This document shows positions 33,837 through 43,423 of a stretch of DNA of 64,000 nt, in pieces; the first letter of the stretch is position 1; every line of letters starts with the position of its first letter. The stretch covers positions 248,001 to 312,000 of the forward strand of contig NZ_LOBC01000028.1 in assembly GCF_001583695.1 (NCBI RefSeq). Direction: 5' to 3'. The translations under genes were made by a program, and so were the position numbers. The notes beneath the pieces are model-generated. The model was not told where the DNA came from. It worked only from the letters and a program-made list of their open reading frames with translations, and made no database searches. This DNA is from Bacillus wiedmannii. GTDB taxonomy: Bacteria > Bacillota > Bacilli > Bacillales > Bacillaceae_G.

Positions 33837-34769
33837 CTACGTCATAATTTTCACGAAGTCTTCGAGAAATTTTTTATAATGTAATGACCAACCAATTCGC
33901 ACCCAATTCTTTAAGGATTTTGCATCAGGTTGTGGACGGAAATCCGCAATACTTTCTCCCTTTGCAATCCCTACTGTATCCACATCAACACGACGGTACA
34001 CATAATCCAAAATAGACGGATTCGCCGCAACCATCATTGTAACAACGTCATGTACTGGGCTACCTGTTATTTTCGGATTTAACTTTTTATACGCTTTATA
34101 ATAATACGTAAATATCGGTTCAATTAATTTATTAAAACTCGTTTTAGAGTGTTTCGTAATATATTTCACCATTTCTGGCGTAATAATTGCTTCAGATGTA
34201 ACGTTAAGTGGCACTAATGTCACATTCTTGGCATTTTGCATAACTAATTGGGACGCAATCGGATCACCATGGAAATTCGCCTCTGCGACTGGTGTCACAT
34301 TGCCGGGCATTAAAAAAGCACCACCCATTATATAATATTCTTTCACATACTTCATCATCGGCTTTTCTAAAATAAATGCTGTCGCTAGTGTCGTTGACCT
34401 ACCAGCATCAACAATGATTAATTCTCCTTTATACTTTTCAAGAATATCAAAAAAAGCACAAAAAGGTTTTATATTTGGCGAAAAAGCTTTTGGAGGTTTA
34501 ATTGGTCCTAAACCGTCTGCCCCATGAATTTCTGGATAATACGTTGTAACATCTCCGGATAAAGGAATTTTCGCACCATTAATAACAGGTATATCTTCCC
34601 GCCCTGCCATTTGTAGCAAATATGCTGCATTACTTGTCGCCTTTTCTTGTGTTACATTTCCATATCCGGTTACAACACCAACAATATCAATATCAGGATG
34701 CATAATTCCGTACATGATGGCTAAAGAGTCATCAATTCCTGGGTCTCCCAAAAATAATACTTTTTTCAT
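33837..34769 (-). CDS. Inosine/uridine-preferring nucleoside hydrolase family protein
   Basis: A 310-residue protein with the N-terminal calcium-binding motif GDPGIDDSLA (residues 8-17), a second site in EANFHGDPIAS and the late Asp in SPVHDVVTM. These are the family hallmarks of enzymes that cut the N-glycosidic bond of nucleosides to base plus ribose. ATG 34769 is preferred over ATG 34784, which sits too close to its GAGGGG. It lies downstream of panF in the same direction, but a terminator separates them. Confidence 0.85.
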   Translation of the reverse strand: MKKVLFLGDPGIDDSLAIMYGIMHPDIDIVGVVTGYGNVTQEKATSNAAYLLQMAGREDIPVINGAKIPLSGDVTTYYPEIHGADGLGPIKPPKAFSPNIKPFCAFFDILEKYKGELIIVDAGRSTTLATAFILEKPMMKYVKEYYIMGGAFLMPGNVTPVAEANFHGDPIASQLVMQNAKNVTLVPLNVTSEAIITPEMVKYITKHSKTSFNKLIEPIFTYYYKAYKKLNPKITGSPVHDVVTMMVAANPSILDYVYRRVDVDTVGIAKGESIADFRPQPDAKSLKNWVRIGWSLHYKKFLEDFVKIMT

Positions 34770-34850
34770 CGACCTCAACTCCATCCCCTCAATTGTTATT
34801 AATTTATGAATAACCTTACATATACAGAATAAAAAAGAATAAATTCACAC

Positions 34851-34882
34851 AAAAAAACGTAGTCCTCTATAAGGACTACGTT
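34851..34882 (-). terminator. Terminator of the yhdT-panF operon
   Basis: Minus strand AACGTAGTCC pairs with GGACTACGTT and is followed by TTTTT. Confidence 0.85.
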
Positions 34883-34888
34883 CTTCCT

Positions 34889-36328
34889 CTAACCTATACT
34901 GTTTTTCTTCATAGCACCCATACTTCCAATGATATAAGCTATAAACGCAAAACAAATTGGGAAGACAACTGTATGTATACCGAACGGATTTGGATAGAAA
35001 AGATGAATACACATATATGACCCTACCCCAACTAAAATAGAGGCAAGCGCTCCTGTTGCATTTCCTTTTCTCCAATATAACCCTAATACGATTGGCCAAA
35101 TGAATGCTGCTTCTAACCCACCGAAAGAAAATAAATTTAACCATATTAAAAAATCTGGTGGTTTAATTGCTGCTGCATAAACGAGTAGCCCTACGATACC
35201 AGTAATCCACAAACTTCCTTTTCTGATCGTACTGTCTGCTGCATCTTTATTTATGTAATTTACGTATATATCTTTAATAATTGATGAACTTACAAGTAAC
35301 AATAACGAGTTTACTGTAGACATAATTGCTGCCATTGGCGCGGCTAAAAAAACTCCGGCTAACCAAGGTGGCAACACTTCCATCGCGAGTAGCGGCATTA
35401 CTTTATCTGGTACCGTTATACCCGGAAGTACGACTCGTGCAAATACACCTGTTAAATGCATACCAATCATAATTGTACCTACAACAACCGTTCCAATTAT
35501 TAATGCTTGATGCATAGCTTTTGAATTTTTATAAGACATGGCACGCACGCTAATTTGCGGTAAACCAACAACACCAATTCCAATTAAAATCCAAAATGAT
35601 GTCACATATGATTTCGTTAAACTACCATCCGCTCCGAATGGTGTAATTAAATTCGGATTGATTTGAATAAGTTCCTGCATAATCTTTTCAATTCCACCAC
35701 CAGCAATGACAGTAGCAATTAAAATGATTGTCGTTCCAACTAACATAATAATTCCTAATAACGTATCTGATAAAGCAACTGCACGAAATCCACCAATTAA
35801 TACGTACACAAGTACAGAAAAAGTAAATAAAAATAGTGCTGTTGTATAAGATAGACCCGTTAGTGATTCAATTAATCGACCACCGCCGACCCATTGAGCT
35901 ACTGTTGCTGAAAATAAGAAGATAATAATACATAACGCAGAAAGTATAACAACTGCTTTATTATTGTATCTTCCCTTTAAATAATCGATAAGAGTAATGG
36001 CTTCCATCTTCCTAGCGATAATTGCAAACTTTTTACCGATAACCGTTAAAACTATATACCCTGTTACAACTTGAATCGCAGATAATAATACCCATCCGAG
36101 GCCCATATTGTACGCAATACCTGGACCACCAATAAAGCTACTAGCACTACCATACGTAGCAATCATTGTCATCGCTAATAATAAACCGCCAAGTTCACGC
36201 CCACCAAGAAAATATTCTTGTAAAAATTTATTATGAGCAGTCGCTTGTACGCGTCTTGAAGCATATACACCAATTAAAAATACAACGATAAACGAAATTA
36301 TCATTGGAATGATTACATACCAATTCAT
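34889..36328 (-). CDS. panF: Sodium/pantothenate symporter PanF
   Basis: A 479-residue sodium:solute symporter (SSS) family protein with about 13 hydrophobic spans. GGRELGGLLLAMTMIATYGS, ASSFIGGPG and VAQWVGGGRLIESLTG match the PanF group. PanF imports pantothenate (the CoA precursor) with sodium. The gene begins three bases after the stop of a YhdT-type gene, and this yhdT-panF pairing is known from E. coli, which strengthens the substrate call. GAGGAA lies six bases before ATG. Confidence 0.85.
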   Translation of the reverse strand: MNWYVIIPMIISFIVVFLIGVYASRRVQATAHNKFLQEYFLGGRELGGLLLAMTMIATYGSASSFIGGPGIAYNMGLGWVLLSAIQVVTGYIVLTVIGKKFAIIARKMEAITLIDYLKGRYNNKAVVILSALCIIIFLFSATVAQWVGGGRLIESLTGLSYTTALFLFTFSVLVYVLIGGFRAVALSDTLLGIIMLVGTTIILIATVIAGGGIEKIMQELIQINPNLITPFGADGSLTKSYVTSFWILIGIGVVGLPQISVRAMSYKNSKAMHQALIIGTVVVGTIMIGMHLTGVFARVVLPGITVPDKVMPLLAMEVLPPWLAGVFLAAPMAAIMSTVNSLLLLVSSSIIKDIYVNYINKDAADSTIRKGSLWITGIVGLLVYAAAIKPPDFLIWLNLFSFGGLEAAFIWPIVLGLYWRKGNATGALASILVGVGSYMCIHLFYPNPFGIHTVVFPICFAFIAYIIGSMGAMKKNSIG

Positions 36329-36331
36329 CTA

Positions 36332-36610
36332 TTATTCCTCACTTTTTTCTTCCTCATCGAGTGAAATATCTTGAAATACAAAACGAACAACTAAACTAAG
36401 TAAAATAACCATAACGATAAATCCAACGATACAGCTATAAAAAAACCATGCTGGAAAACCGAATACATATGTATATTCACTTGGATTTTCACTACCAAGC
36501 CCATAAGCAAATCCGTACCATATTATAAAATTGATAATAGCAAGTCCAAGACCAATTAACGCTTCTCTATGGGCAATTCGAAAGCGTGGATCATCATGAT
36601 AATTCTTCAT
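36332..36610 (-). CDS. YhdT family (DUF997) small membrane protein
   Basis: A 92-residue protein with two hydrophobic spans (residues 18-36 and 50-78) and an acidic tail DEEEKSEE. The N-terminal DPRFRIAHREALIGLGLAI is typical of YhdT/DUF997, which accompanies panF in many bacteria and is thought to be an accessory subunit of the symporter. GGAGGG lies seven bases upstream of ATG 36610. First gene of the two-gene operon. Confidence 0.8.
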   Translation of the reverse strand: MKNYHDDPRFRIAHREALIGLGLAIINFIIWYGFAYGLGSENPSEYTYVFGFPAWFFYSCIVGFIVMVILLSLVVRFVFQDISLDEEEKSEE

Positions 36611-36882
36611 TTTCTCCCTCCTCTCACGATGTATTATTGTACCATTGTTCTTCTAGTTTTTCCTACTAGAAAGCAAAAACAAGCAGGATTTTTTATAATC
36701 ATATAGAAGTTTCTCTTACATTACATATTTTTTACAATTGTAACACAAATGAAATTTGAATTTTCAGTATTTGTTAATTATGATTAAAATTAGAGGCTTT
36801 CCATCTAGTTCCCACATCCTTGATTTCGGAATAAACGCCGTCTCGTACTGCGTTTACATTATATTTTCAAGGGGGTTATACA

Positions 36883-38367
36883 ATGAGTCAACTAGCTGTA
36901 AATCTTCATGAAAAGGTAGAAAAGTTTCTTCAAGGTACAAAAAAGTTATATGTGAATGGATCCTTCATTGAGAGCGCTTCCGGAAAAACATTTAAAACAC
37001 CTAACCCAGCAACCGGCGAAACACTTGCCGTCGTTTCTGAGGCTGGTCGAGAAGATATTCATAAAGCTGTCGTTGCAGCTCGCATGGCTTTCGACGAAGG
37101 TCCTTGGTCTCGCATGAGCACTGCTGAGCGAAGCCGTCTTATGTACAAGTTAGCTGATTTAATGGAAGAACATAAAGAAGAGCTTGCACAGCTCGAAACA
37201 TTAGATAACGGAAAGCCAATCCGTGAAACAATGGCAGCAGACATACCACTTGCAATTGAACATATGCGCTATTATGCTGGCTGGGCTACGAAAATCGTTG
37301 GTCAAACAATCCCTGTTTCTGGTAATTACTTTAACTATACACGCCATGAGGCTGTTGGTGTCGTCGGTCAAATTATTCCTTGGAACTTCCCACTTCTTAT
37401 GGCAATGTGGAAAATGGGAGCAGCGCTTGCTACAGGATGTACAATCGTTTTAAAACCTGCAGAGCAAACTCCACTATCTGCTCTATACTTAGCTGAATTA
37501 ATTGAAGAAGCTGGATTCCCGAAAGGTGTTATTAATATCGTTCCTGGATTCGGTGAATCAGCTGGACAAGCTCTCGTTAATCATCCACTCGTTGATAAAA
37601 TTGCATTTACTGGTTCTACTCCAGTCGGTAAACAAATTATGCGACAAGCATCTGAATCATTAAAACGCGTTACACTTGAGTTAGGCGGTAAATCACCAAA
37701 TATCATCTTGCCAGATGCTGATTTATCTCGCGCGATTCCTGGTGCACTTTCTGGTGTTATGTTTAACCAAGGACAAGTATGCTCTGCTGGATCACGCTTA
37801 TTTGTTCCGAAGAAAATGTATGATAATGTCATGGCTGATCTCGTCCTCTATTCTAAAAAACTAAATCAAGGTGTCGGTCTTAACCCTGAAACAACAATCG
37901 GTCCTCTCGTTTCCGAAGAACAACAAAAACGTGTAATGGGCTACATTGAAAAAGGGATTGAAGAAGGCGCTGAAGTACTTTGCGGAGGAAGCAATCCATT
38001 CGATCAAGGCTACTTCGTTTCTCCTACAGTATTCGCCGACGTAAATGACGAAATGACGATCGCAAAAGAAGAAATTTTCGGTCCAGTTATTTCTGCAATA
38101 CCTTTTAACGATATTGATGAAGTAATTGAACGTGCAAATAAATCACAGTTCGGCTTAGCGGCTGGTGTGTGGACAGAAAATGTTAAAACAGCACACTATG
38201 TTGCAAGTAAAGTACGTGCTGGTACTGTATGGGTAAACTGTTATAACGTCTTTGATGCAGCATCTCCATTCGGAGGTTTTAAACAATCTGGTCTTGGCCG
38301 TGAAATGGGATCTTACGCATTAAATAACTATACAGAAGTGAAGAGCGTTTGGCTCAACTTAAATTAA
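36883..38367 (+). CDS. NAD(P)-dependent aldehyde dehydrogenase (DhaS-like)
   Basis: A 494-residue ALDH superfamily enzyme, full length. The catalytic Glu is E266 in VTLELGGKSPN and the nucleophile is C300 in FNQGQVCSAGSR. The Rossmann part has GQIIPWNFPLLM and FTGSTPVGK. It oxidises aldehydes to acids; closest by memory to Bacillus DhaS and other broad-substrate ALDHs. GGGGG lies eight bases before ATG 36883. Monocistronic, followed by a terminator. A general stress or detoxification role is likely, though the physiological aldehyde is unknown. Confidence 0.9.
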   Translation: MSQLAVNLHEKVEKFLQGTKKLYVNGSFIESASGKTFKTPNPATGETLAVVSEAGREDIHKAVVAARMAFDEGPWSRMSTAERSRLMYKLADLMEEHKEELAQLETLDNGKPIRETMAADIPLAIEHMRYYAGWATKIVGQTIPVSGNYFNYTRHEAVGVVGQIIPWNFPLLMAMWKMGAALATGCTIVLKPAEQTPLSALYLAELIEEAGFPKGVINIVPGFGESAGQALVNHPLVDKIAFTGSTPVGKQIMRQASESLKRVTLELGGKSPNIILPDADLSRAIPGALSGVMFNQGQVCSAGSRLFVPKKMYDNVMADLVLYSKKLNQGVGLNPETTIGPLVSEEQQKRVMGYIEKGIEEGAEVLCGGSNPFDQGYFVSPTVFADVNDEMTIAKEEIFGPVISAIPFNDIDEVIERANKSQFGLAAGVWTENVKTAHYVASKVRAGTVWVNCYNVFDAASPFGGFKQSGLGREMGSYALNNYTEVKSVWLNLN

Positions 38368-38369
38368 CG

Positions 38370-38405
38370 AAAAAAGAACCTGGCCTATCCGGTCAGGTTC
38401 TTTTC
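38370..38405. terminator. Bidirectional terminator
   Basis: AAAAAGAACCTG and CAGGTTCTTTT pair between the convergent aldehyde dehydrogenase and FabG-like genes. Confidence 0.85.
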
Positions 38406-38418
38406 ATTATGTATTCCT

Positions 38419-39159
38419 TTAAACTTGTAGTCCTCCGCTCACATTCAATACTTCTCCTGTAATATAGGATGCGTATTCTGACGCTAAAAAGGCAGCTGCG
38501 TTCGCAATATCTTCTGGCGTTCCAATTCTACCAACTGGAATCGCGCCAACCATCTTTTCTTTCACTTTATCTGGTATCGTTTTTGTCATATCTGTATCCA
38601 TAAACCCTGGACAAATCGCATTGCACGTAATGCCGAAGCTTCCAACTTCTTTCGCCGCTGTTTTCGTTAAACCTACAACTCCTGCCTTTGTAGCAGCATA
38701 ATTCGCTTGACCTATGTTTCCTTCTCTACTAATTGAAGATATATTAATAATGCGTCCATACCCTTGTTGTCTCATGTAAAGAAGCGCTGGCTGCATACAA
38801 TAAAAAACACCTGTTAAATTTACTTGCAGTACTTGTTCCCATTCTGGTTTCTCCATTTTATGTAACATAGCATCTCGCGTTATTCCTGCATTATTTACTA
38901 AAATGTGCAGTGTACCAAATGTTTGGACAGCGTATTCAATTAAGGACTTCGCATCATTTTGATTACTCACATCACAACGATACTGCTTCACTTCATATCC
39001 TTCATCTGATAATTCACGTGTCGTTTTTTGTAGCTTCTCTTCATTTACATCGCTAATTAATACTTTAGCCCCTAGTTTTGCATAAACCCTTGCAATCTCT
39101 TTTCCAATTCCCTGTGCAGCTCCTGTTACTACAGCTGTTTTCCCATTTAAAAACTCCAT
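38419..39159 (-). CDS. FabG-like 3-oxoacyl-(ACP) reductase / SDR
   Basis: A 246-residue classical SDR with TGAAQGIGKE (cofactor), NNAGITRDAML, and the catalytic SSISREGNIGQANYAATKAG. The C-terminal ASYITGEVLNVSGGLQV is very FabG-like. FabG reduces beta-ketoacyl-ACP with NADPH in fatty acid synthesis. The gene is away from the main fab genes, so it is probably a paralogue, perhaps for acetoacetyl-CoA or another ketone. ATG 39159 is preceded by GGGGGATAGGG. Confidence 0.85.
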   Translation of the reverse strand: MEFLNGKTAVVTGAAQGIGKEIARVYAKLGAKVLISDVNEEKLQKTTRELSDEGYEVKQYRCDVSNQNDAKSLIEYAVQTFGTLHILVNNAGITRDAMLHKMEKPEWEQVLQVNLTGVFYCMQPALLYMRQQGYGRIINISSISREGNIGQANYAATKAGVVGLTKTAAKEVGSFGITCNAICPGFMDTDMTKTIPDKVKEKMVGAIPVGRIGTPEDIANAAAFLASEYASYITGEVLNVSGGLQV

Positions 39160-39292
39160 CCCTATCCCCCATTTCTATTACTTATACTGTATATTTCGGC
39201 TCTTTGCTTCCCAATTCCTCTTTGTATAAAAAAGTCTATTTGTGTCAAACTAACTTTGCAACGTCGCATAAAACACAAGGAGATTGTGTCGA

Positions 39293-39442
39293 ATGAACAA
39301 AAAAAATTTCAAGCAAAACAAAGCTGCTGATGGCATTGATGTTGAGTTCTCTCGTGAACTCGCTGACCACAATGACTTAGAAGCAAACGCACGTGCAAAT
39401 GCCGCTGATGCACGTCAAAAACGCCAGTCAACAGAAAAATAA
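39293..39442 (+). CDS. yfhD: YfhD family small protein
   Basis: A 49-residue hydrophilic protein: Lys-rich start, then GIDVEFSRELADHNDLEA, then an Ala/Arg helix ending QKRQSTEK. The D-V-E-F-S-x-E-L-A-D core is the YfhD signature of small Bacillus proteins, seen in spore-forming species, of unknown function. ATG 39293 has AAGGAG about eleven bases upstream. Too short for common ORF cut-offs, but the family match is clear. Confidence 0.8.
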   Translation: MNKKNFKQNKAADGIDVEFSRELADHNDLEANARANAADARQKRQSTEK

Positions 39443-39490
39443 AGAACGCACAACCTTATTCTTTTCAACAGGGACCTACTACCCAACAAA

Positions 39491-39519
39491 ATAAACCGAG
39501 AGATATCCTCTCGGTTTAT
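39491..39519. terminator. Bidirectional terminator
   Basis: ATAAACCGAGAGA and TCTCTCGGTTTAT-type arms pair around a short loop between yfhD (+) and sqhC (-). Confidence 0.8.
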
Positions 39520-41369
39520 TTTCTATATTTTTTTATATAATGTGCCAAAGTAAGTAGCGGATATATATAGGCATAGCTATGATAACGAATATAAAACCCA
39601 CCTGGCAAACCTGTTCCGGTAGGATATTTTTCATTCACATAAGGATTCGCAAGCAAATATGAAATACCTTTTCGAATAGCTGGTGTTTCTTCATCATGGT
39701 AAGAAATGAGAGCATCTAACGCCCATGCTGTTTGGGATGGTGTACTAAATGGTAAAGTAACGAACCTTTTTTCCACGCTACTTTGGCACGATTCCCCCCA
39801 CCCACCATCTTCATGCTGTATATGTTCTAACCATAAAGCTGCTCTTTTCATTGATGGATTGCTAGATGGAATTCCGAGTGACCGTAAACCCGTCATAACA
39901 GCCCACGTACCATATATATAACAAATCCCCCATTTCCCATACCATGATCCATTTTCCTCTTGCACATTCATTAACCAATTTATCGCACTTTGTTTTTGTT
40001 TCTCAGGCAATTCATTTTGCGCGTATGTCCCGAAAAGCTCTAACACTCTTCCTGTAATATCTGGTGTAGAGGGATCTGTAATCATATCGCTTGCATTTTC
40101 GATTGGTAAATTTGCTAATAAATTACTCGTCACACCTTTTTCAAACGCTCCCCAACCACCATCATTATTTTGTAATCCTTTAACCCAATTGACCCCTTTC
40201 TTCCAAGCATTATCTACATTTTCGTTCCCTCTACTTCTTGCCAACGCTCTTAGCACGGCTGTTGTATCATCGACATCTGGAATTGTCGTATTCACATCCG
40301 AAAAACCCCAACCGCCTGGAGTCAGCGCCGGAGCATGTACGCTCCAATCAGCTTTTTTTGTATGCTGTTTTTTTAATACATACGCTGCTGCATGTTGAAT
40401 CATCTTATTATCTTTCGAAGCGTGGGCCTCTTGTAACGTATAGCTGAGTAAAGCCGTATCCCATACAGTTGAAGGAGAGTTTTGCAAATGACTCCCTCTT
40501 TCCATCTTCCATATATAAGATGTTATCCCTGCTATAGCTTTTTGAATCATTGATGATTGAAGAGAATGTCCTAACGCGAGTAAAGCATAAGTCATATAAA
40601 ATGAGGCAGTTGCGTAACTATATAACGTTCCATTTTCATCAATACGCTCTTTCATAAAACGTTCGACTTCCTCATATCCTTTATGGTGTAAAGAAAGTGG
40701 ATACGATATGATTTGTTTTACATCACTTAATAACGTTTGAAACAACGGAGACCGCTCCTCCCGAAACCATTCCCCACCCCCGCCTGCGATATGATTTAAA
40801 TTTGGCAGTAACTTTTTTCCTACTCGAAATCTTTTATTTAAACAAACCATCATCGGAATTAAATGGATACGTGCTGAGCTACTCAATTCAAATATACTGA
40901 GGGGTGAATCATTTTGCAGAAACATAATCGGTGTTGGCAAATGAAAGAGCGAAGGGTATTCATATTCTCCATGAATTGCTAATAAAAACTTCGTCATAAA
41001 ATGAGCACGCGCCACGCCTCCACGTTCCTTAATAAACATTTCGGCTCGCCTCATATTCGCATCTTCTTTTGTATATTTTTTTGAAGCTAGTAAGGCCGCA
41101 TAAGATTGAATTGTAGCAGATAAATTGCCACCCACTTCATCTTCATACAATTTCCATGTTCCTTCATTTGTTTGAAGTGATGCTAATCTTTTTACAAACG
41201 GTTCTATCTCTTTATCTCTACCTAATAATTTTAATAAAAAAATCATATGGCAATCTGTTAATGGTGCTCCTTCAAAACAAAACTGCCACGTACCATCTTG
41301 CCGTTGCATCGTTTGAAGTGCAGTTGTTCTTCTCGCTATTTCTTCATGCACTTTTTCATATAATAACAA
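39516..41369 (-). CDS. sqhC: Squalene-hopene / sesquarterpene cyclase
   Basis: A 617-residue class II terpene cyclase. The catalytic acid motif is D-V-D-D at residues 365-368 (TTIPDVDDTTA). Several QW repeats are visible (for example LQNNDGGWGAF, IQHEDGGWGES, QRQDGTWQF), which stabilise the alpha-barrel fold. Bacillus SqhC cyclises tetraprenyl-beta-curcumene to sesquarterpenes and can also act on squalene; the products affect membranes and spores. TTG 41369 was chosen because GGTGAG lies just upstream; the frame continues 14 codons without a signal. No partner prenyl synthase is nearby. Confidence 0.85.
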   Translation of the reverse strand: MLLYEKVHEEIARRTTALQTMQRQDGTWQFCFEGAPLTDCHMIFLLKLLGRDKEIEPFVKRLASLQTNEGTWKLYEDEVGGNLSATIQSYAALLASKKYTKEDANMRRAEMFIKERGGVARAHFMTKFLLAIHGEYEYPSLFHLPTPIMFLQNDSPLSIFELSSSARIHLIPMMVCLNKRFRVGKKLLPNLNHIAGGGGEWFREERSPLFQTLLSDVKQIISYPLSLHHKGYEEVERFMKERIDENGTLYSYATASFYMTYALLALGHSLQSSMIQKAIAGITSYIWKMERGSHLQNSPSTVWDTALLSYTLQEAHASKDNKMIQHAAAYVLKKQHTKKADWSVHAPALTPGGWGFSDVNTTIPDVDDTTAVLRALARSRGNENVDNAWKKGVNWVKGLQNNDGGWGAFEKGVTSNLLANLPIENASDMITDPSTPDITGRVLELFGTYAQNELPEKQKQSAINWLMNVQEENGSWYGKWGICYIYGTWAVMTGLRSLGIPSSNPSMKRAALWLEHIQHEDGGWGESCQSSVEKRFVTLPFSTPSQTAWALDALISYHDEETPAIRKGISYLLANPYVNEKYPTGTGLPGGFYIRYHSYAYIYPLLTLAHYIKKYRK

Positions 41370-41437
41370 GTTACTCACCCACCCTTTCGAAATCCGTATA
41401 ACGATATTCAAAAAGGTAGCTAAATATGTATGAAAAC

Positions 41438-41468
41438 AAAGAAAAACAGAACATATAAAATGTTCTGC
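41438..41468 (-). terminator. Terminator of the yuiD gene
   Basis: CAGAACAT and ATGTTCTG pair (41447-41467) and on the minus strand TTTTTC follows. Confidence 0.8.
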
Positions 41469-41894
41469 TCATAAGCAATATCCCACTCCGACAATAATCC
41501 CTACTAAAGCACCGACTACTACTTCATACGGTGTATGCCCGACAAGTTCATTTAACTTCTTATATTCTGTTTGTCTACCGTGAAAGAACTCATTCAATAT
41601 TTTCGCTTGTTTACTAACTGCAAGTCTTACTCCTGAAGCATCATACATAACAATTATTGCAAAGATAGCAGCAATAGCAAATAAGGTACTTTCCACACCT
41701 TCCACAACGCCAACACCTGTCGCAAGTGCTGTAACAGTTGAAGCATGAGAACTCGGCATCCCACCTGAAGCGAAAAACTTTGCAAAATCAAATTCACCCG
41801 TTTTGAATAATTTAAAAACTACTTTCGTTAATTGTGCTAGAAACCATGAAATTACAGCGGCCATAAGCGGATCATTATGTAAAATTGTTTCCAC
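41469..41894 (-). CDS. yuiD: Divergent PAP2 family protein (YuiD-like)
   Basis: A 141-residue membrane protein with four hydrophobic spans. GGMPSSHASTVTALATGVG is the PAP2 phosphatase-like core with Ser/His, and MYDASGVRLAVSKQAKILNE is typical of the short divergent PAP2 group of Bacillus YuiD. Canonical PAP2 enzymes dephosphorylate lipid or sugar phosphates; this divergent group has no established substrate. GTG 41894 follows GGGAGCTGAGAAC. Confidence 0.8.
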   Translation of the reverse strand: METILHNDPLMAAVISWFLAQLTKVVFKLFKTGEFDFAKFFASGGMPSSHASTVTALATGVGVVEGVESTLFAIAAIFAIIVMYDASGVRLAVSKQAKILNEFFHGRQTEYKKLNELVGHTPYEVVVGALVGIIVGVGYCL

Positions 41895-41946
41895 GTTCTC
41901 AGCTCCCTACTGACTATAATGGAAATCTATATAGTATCAGTATAAA

Positions 41947-41975
41947 GAAAAATGCGTAGAAAATACTACGCATTA
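41947..41975 (-). terminator. Terminator of rarD
   Basis: AATGCGTAG and CTACGCATT pair; on the minus strand TTTTTC follows. The stem overlaps the rarD stop codon. Confidence 0.8.
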
Positions 41976-42914
41976 TGATACTTTTGCTGATTTATTTTTT
42001 ATAAATTTCGGTTGCTTCTGCACTAAAAACTTTGTTTTCGCTATTGAAAACACAAATAATGCAACCCATATACAGAAAAATGCCATCATATGAGTAGATG
42101 TGAAATGTTCACCAAATACGAATACACCTAAAATCAAACTAATCGTTGGTGCAATATATTGTAAAAATCCTACCATATAAAGCGGAATAAGTTGTGCTCC
42201 TTTTGCAAAATAAAAAAGTGGTAAAGCTGTAACAATGCCTGCTCCTATTAATAGTAACGTCGATGACATGGAAATAGATCCAAATGAACCGAATCCATGC
42301 GCTCCTGTCATAACGAGATAAATAATTGCAAACGGCGTCACTAACATTGTTTCCATCGTAAGACCAATTGTCGCATCATAGTTTAACAATTTTTTCGTTA
42401 ATCCGTATAATCCAAACGAAAAGGCAAGTGATAAAGAAACCCACGGAATAGATCCGAAACGGACTGTTAAAATGATAACCCCTATTCCAGCTAAACCAAC
42501 TGCAACATATTGCCAAAAGTTTAACTTTTCCTTTAAAACGACTGTACCAAGTAAAATACTAATAAGCGGATTAATATAATATCCAAGACTTGCTTCAATA
42601 ACATGATTATGATTAACGGCCCATATGTAGACAAACCAGTTTCCGCTAATCAAGACTGAAGCTATTGTTAATGACATTAATAATTTAGGTCGTTTAAAAA
42701 GGTTCACGAACTCCCCAATAAACTGACGAAACCTCTTCGTAACACCTAATACAAGTAACATAAAAACAAACGCCCAAACGATGCGGTGTGCTAATATTTC
42801 ATCTGCTGGAACTTCCTCAACCCATTTCCAATAGATTGGTAGGATTCCCCACATCGTATAAGCACCAGCTGCATATATAATCCCTTTTTTTTGCTGTGCT
42901 GATTGACTCCCCAT
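41973..42914 (-). CDS. rarD: EamA/RarD family transporter
   Basis: A 313-residue membrane protein with ten hydrophobic spans in two EamA-type halves. GAYTMWGILPIYWKWVEEVP, EILAHRIVWAF and ASLGYYINPLISILLGT are characteristic of RarD. RarD proteins are drug/metabolite superfamily transporters whose substrate is uncertain. The frame runs back to 43016 and overlaps the DUF1294 gene; ATG 42914, preceded by AGGAGAAAAGGGAAG, was chosen. Confidence 0.85.
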   Translation of the reverse strand: MGSQSAQQKKGIIYAAGAYTMWGILPIYWKWVEEVPADEILAHRIVWAFVFMLLVLGVTKRFRQFIGEFVNLFKRPKLLMSLTIASVLISGNWFVYIWAVNHNHVIEASLGYYINPLISILLGTVVLKEKLNFWQYVAVGLAGIGVIILTVRFGSIPWVSLSLAFSFGLYGLTKKLLNYDATIGLTMETMLVTPFAIIYLVMTGAHGFGSFGSISMSSTLLLIGAGIVTALPLFYFAKGAQLIPLYMVGFLQYIAPTISLILGVFVFGEHFTSTHMMAFFCIWVALFVFSIAKTKFLVQKQPKFIKNKSAKVS

Positions 42915-43005
42915 CTTCCCTTTTCTCCTCTTCTCATTTTTCTCCATTATACGGTCCCGCATGCTCACTTTACCAATAATCAATCTGCAATTCTTTCGAC
43001 ATTTC

Positions 43006-43254
43006 TCATACAACAAAAAGTAAACATACTGTTATAACGACAAGTAATGGTATACCGAAAACAAATTTCTTTTTATGTGTTTTATGGTGAAACATATACA
43101 TACCGATCCAAGCACCAACTGCGCCTCCAGCTGCCGCTGATAAAAACAACGTACTTTCTGGCGTTCTCCACTGTTTCTTCTTCGCTTTTCGTTTATCAAG
43201 CCCCATAAGGCTAAAAGCTATAACGTTAATAATAATAAAATAAATCCATTTCAT
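43006..43254 (-). CDS. DUF1294 small membrane protein
   Basis: An 82-residue protein with two or three hydrophobic spans. MGLDKRKAKKKQWRTPE and then GGAVGAWIGMYMFHHKTHK are the DUF1294 signature. Many bacteria have this protein, sometimes fused to a cold-shock domain; function is unknown. GGGAGAGAAAGCG precedes ATG 43254. It lies upstream of rarD in the same direction. Confidence 0.85.
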   Translation of the reverse strand: MKWIYFIIINVIAFSLMGLDKRKAKKKQWRTPESTLFLSAAAGGAVGAWIGMYMFHHKTHKKKFVFGIPLLVVITVCLLFVV

Positions 43255-43330
43255 CGCTTTCTCTCCCTATGAAAAATTCGCTTAATGGTAACATGAAAAA
43301 ACGATGGAAACAACTGAAGAACACTTTTTA

Positions 43331-43423
43331 TTAATTAGTTACCTTTATATTTAAATAACGAACTAAAATCGCAGTTAAAGCAATTAAATAGAAAGATGTT
43401 ATAAGCAGAATCTTATATTGCAT
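43331..43423 (-). CDS. Possible 30-aa membrane peptide at the end of the formate/Moco operon
   Basis: ATG 43423 overlaps the stop of the preceding gene (AATGCAATATAA) and reads to TAA 43331. The peptide starts MQYK, has about 18 hydrophobic residues (ILLITSFYLIALTAILV) and ends RYLNIKVTN, fitting a single membrane span. Coding overlap suggests translational coupling. The ribosome binding site is tight (AAGGG only one base from ATG), so the call is uncertain. Confidence 0.4.
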   Translation of the reverse strand: MQYKILLITSFYLIALTAILVRYLNIKVTN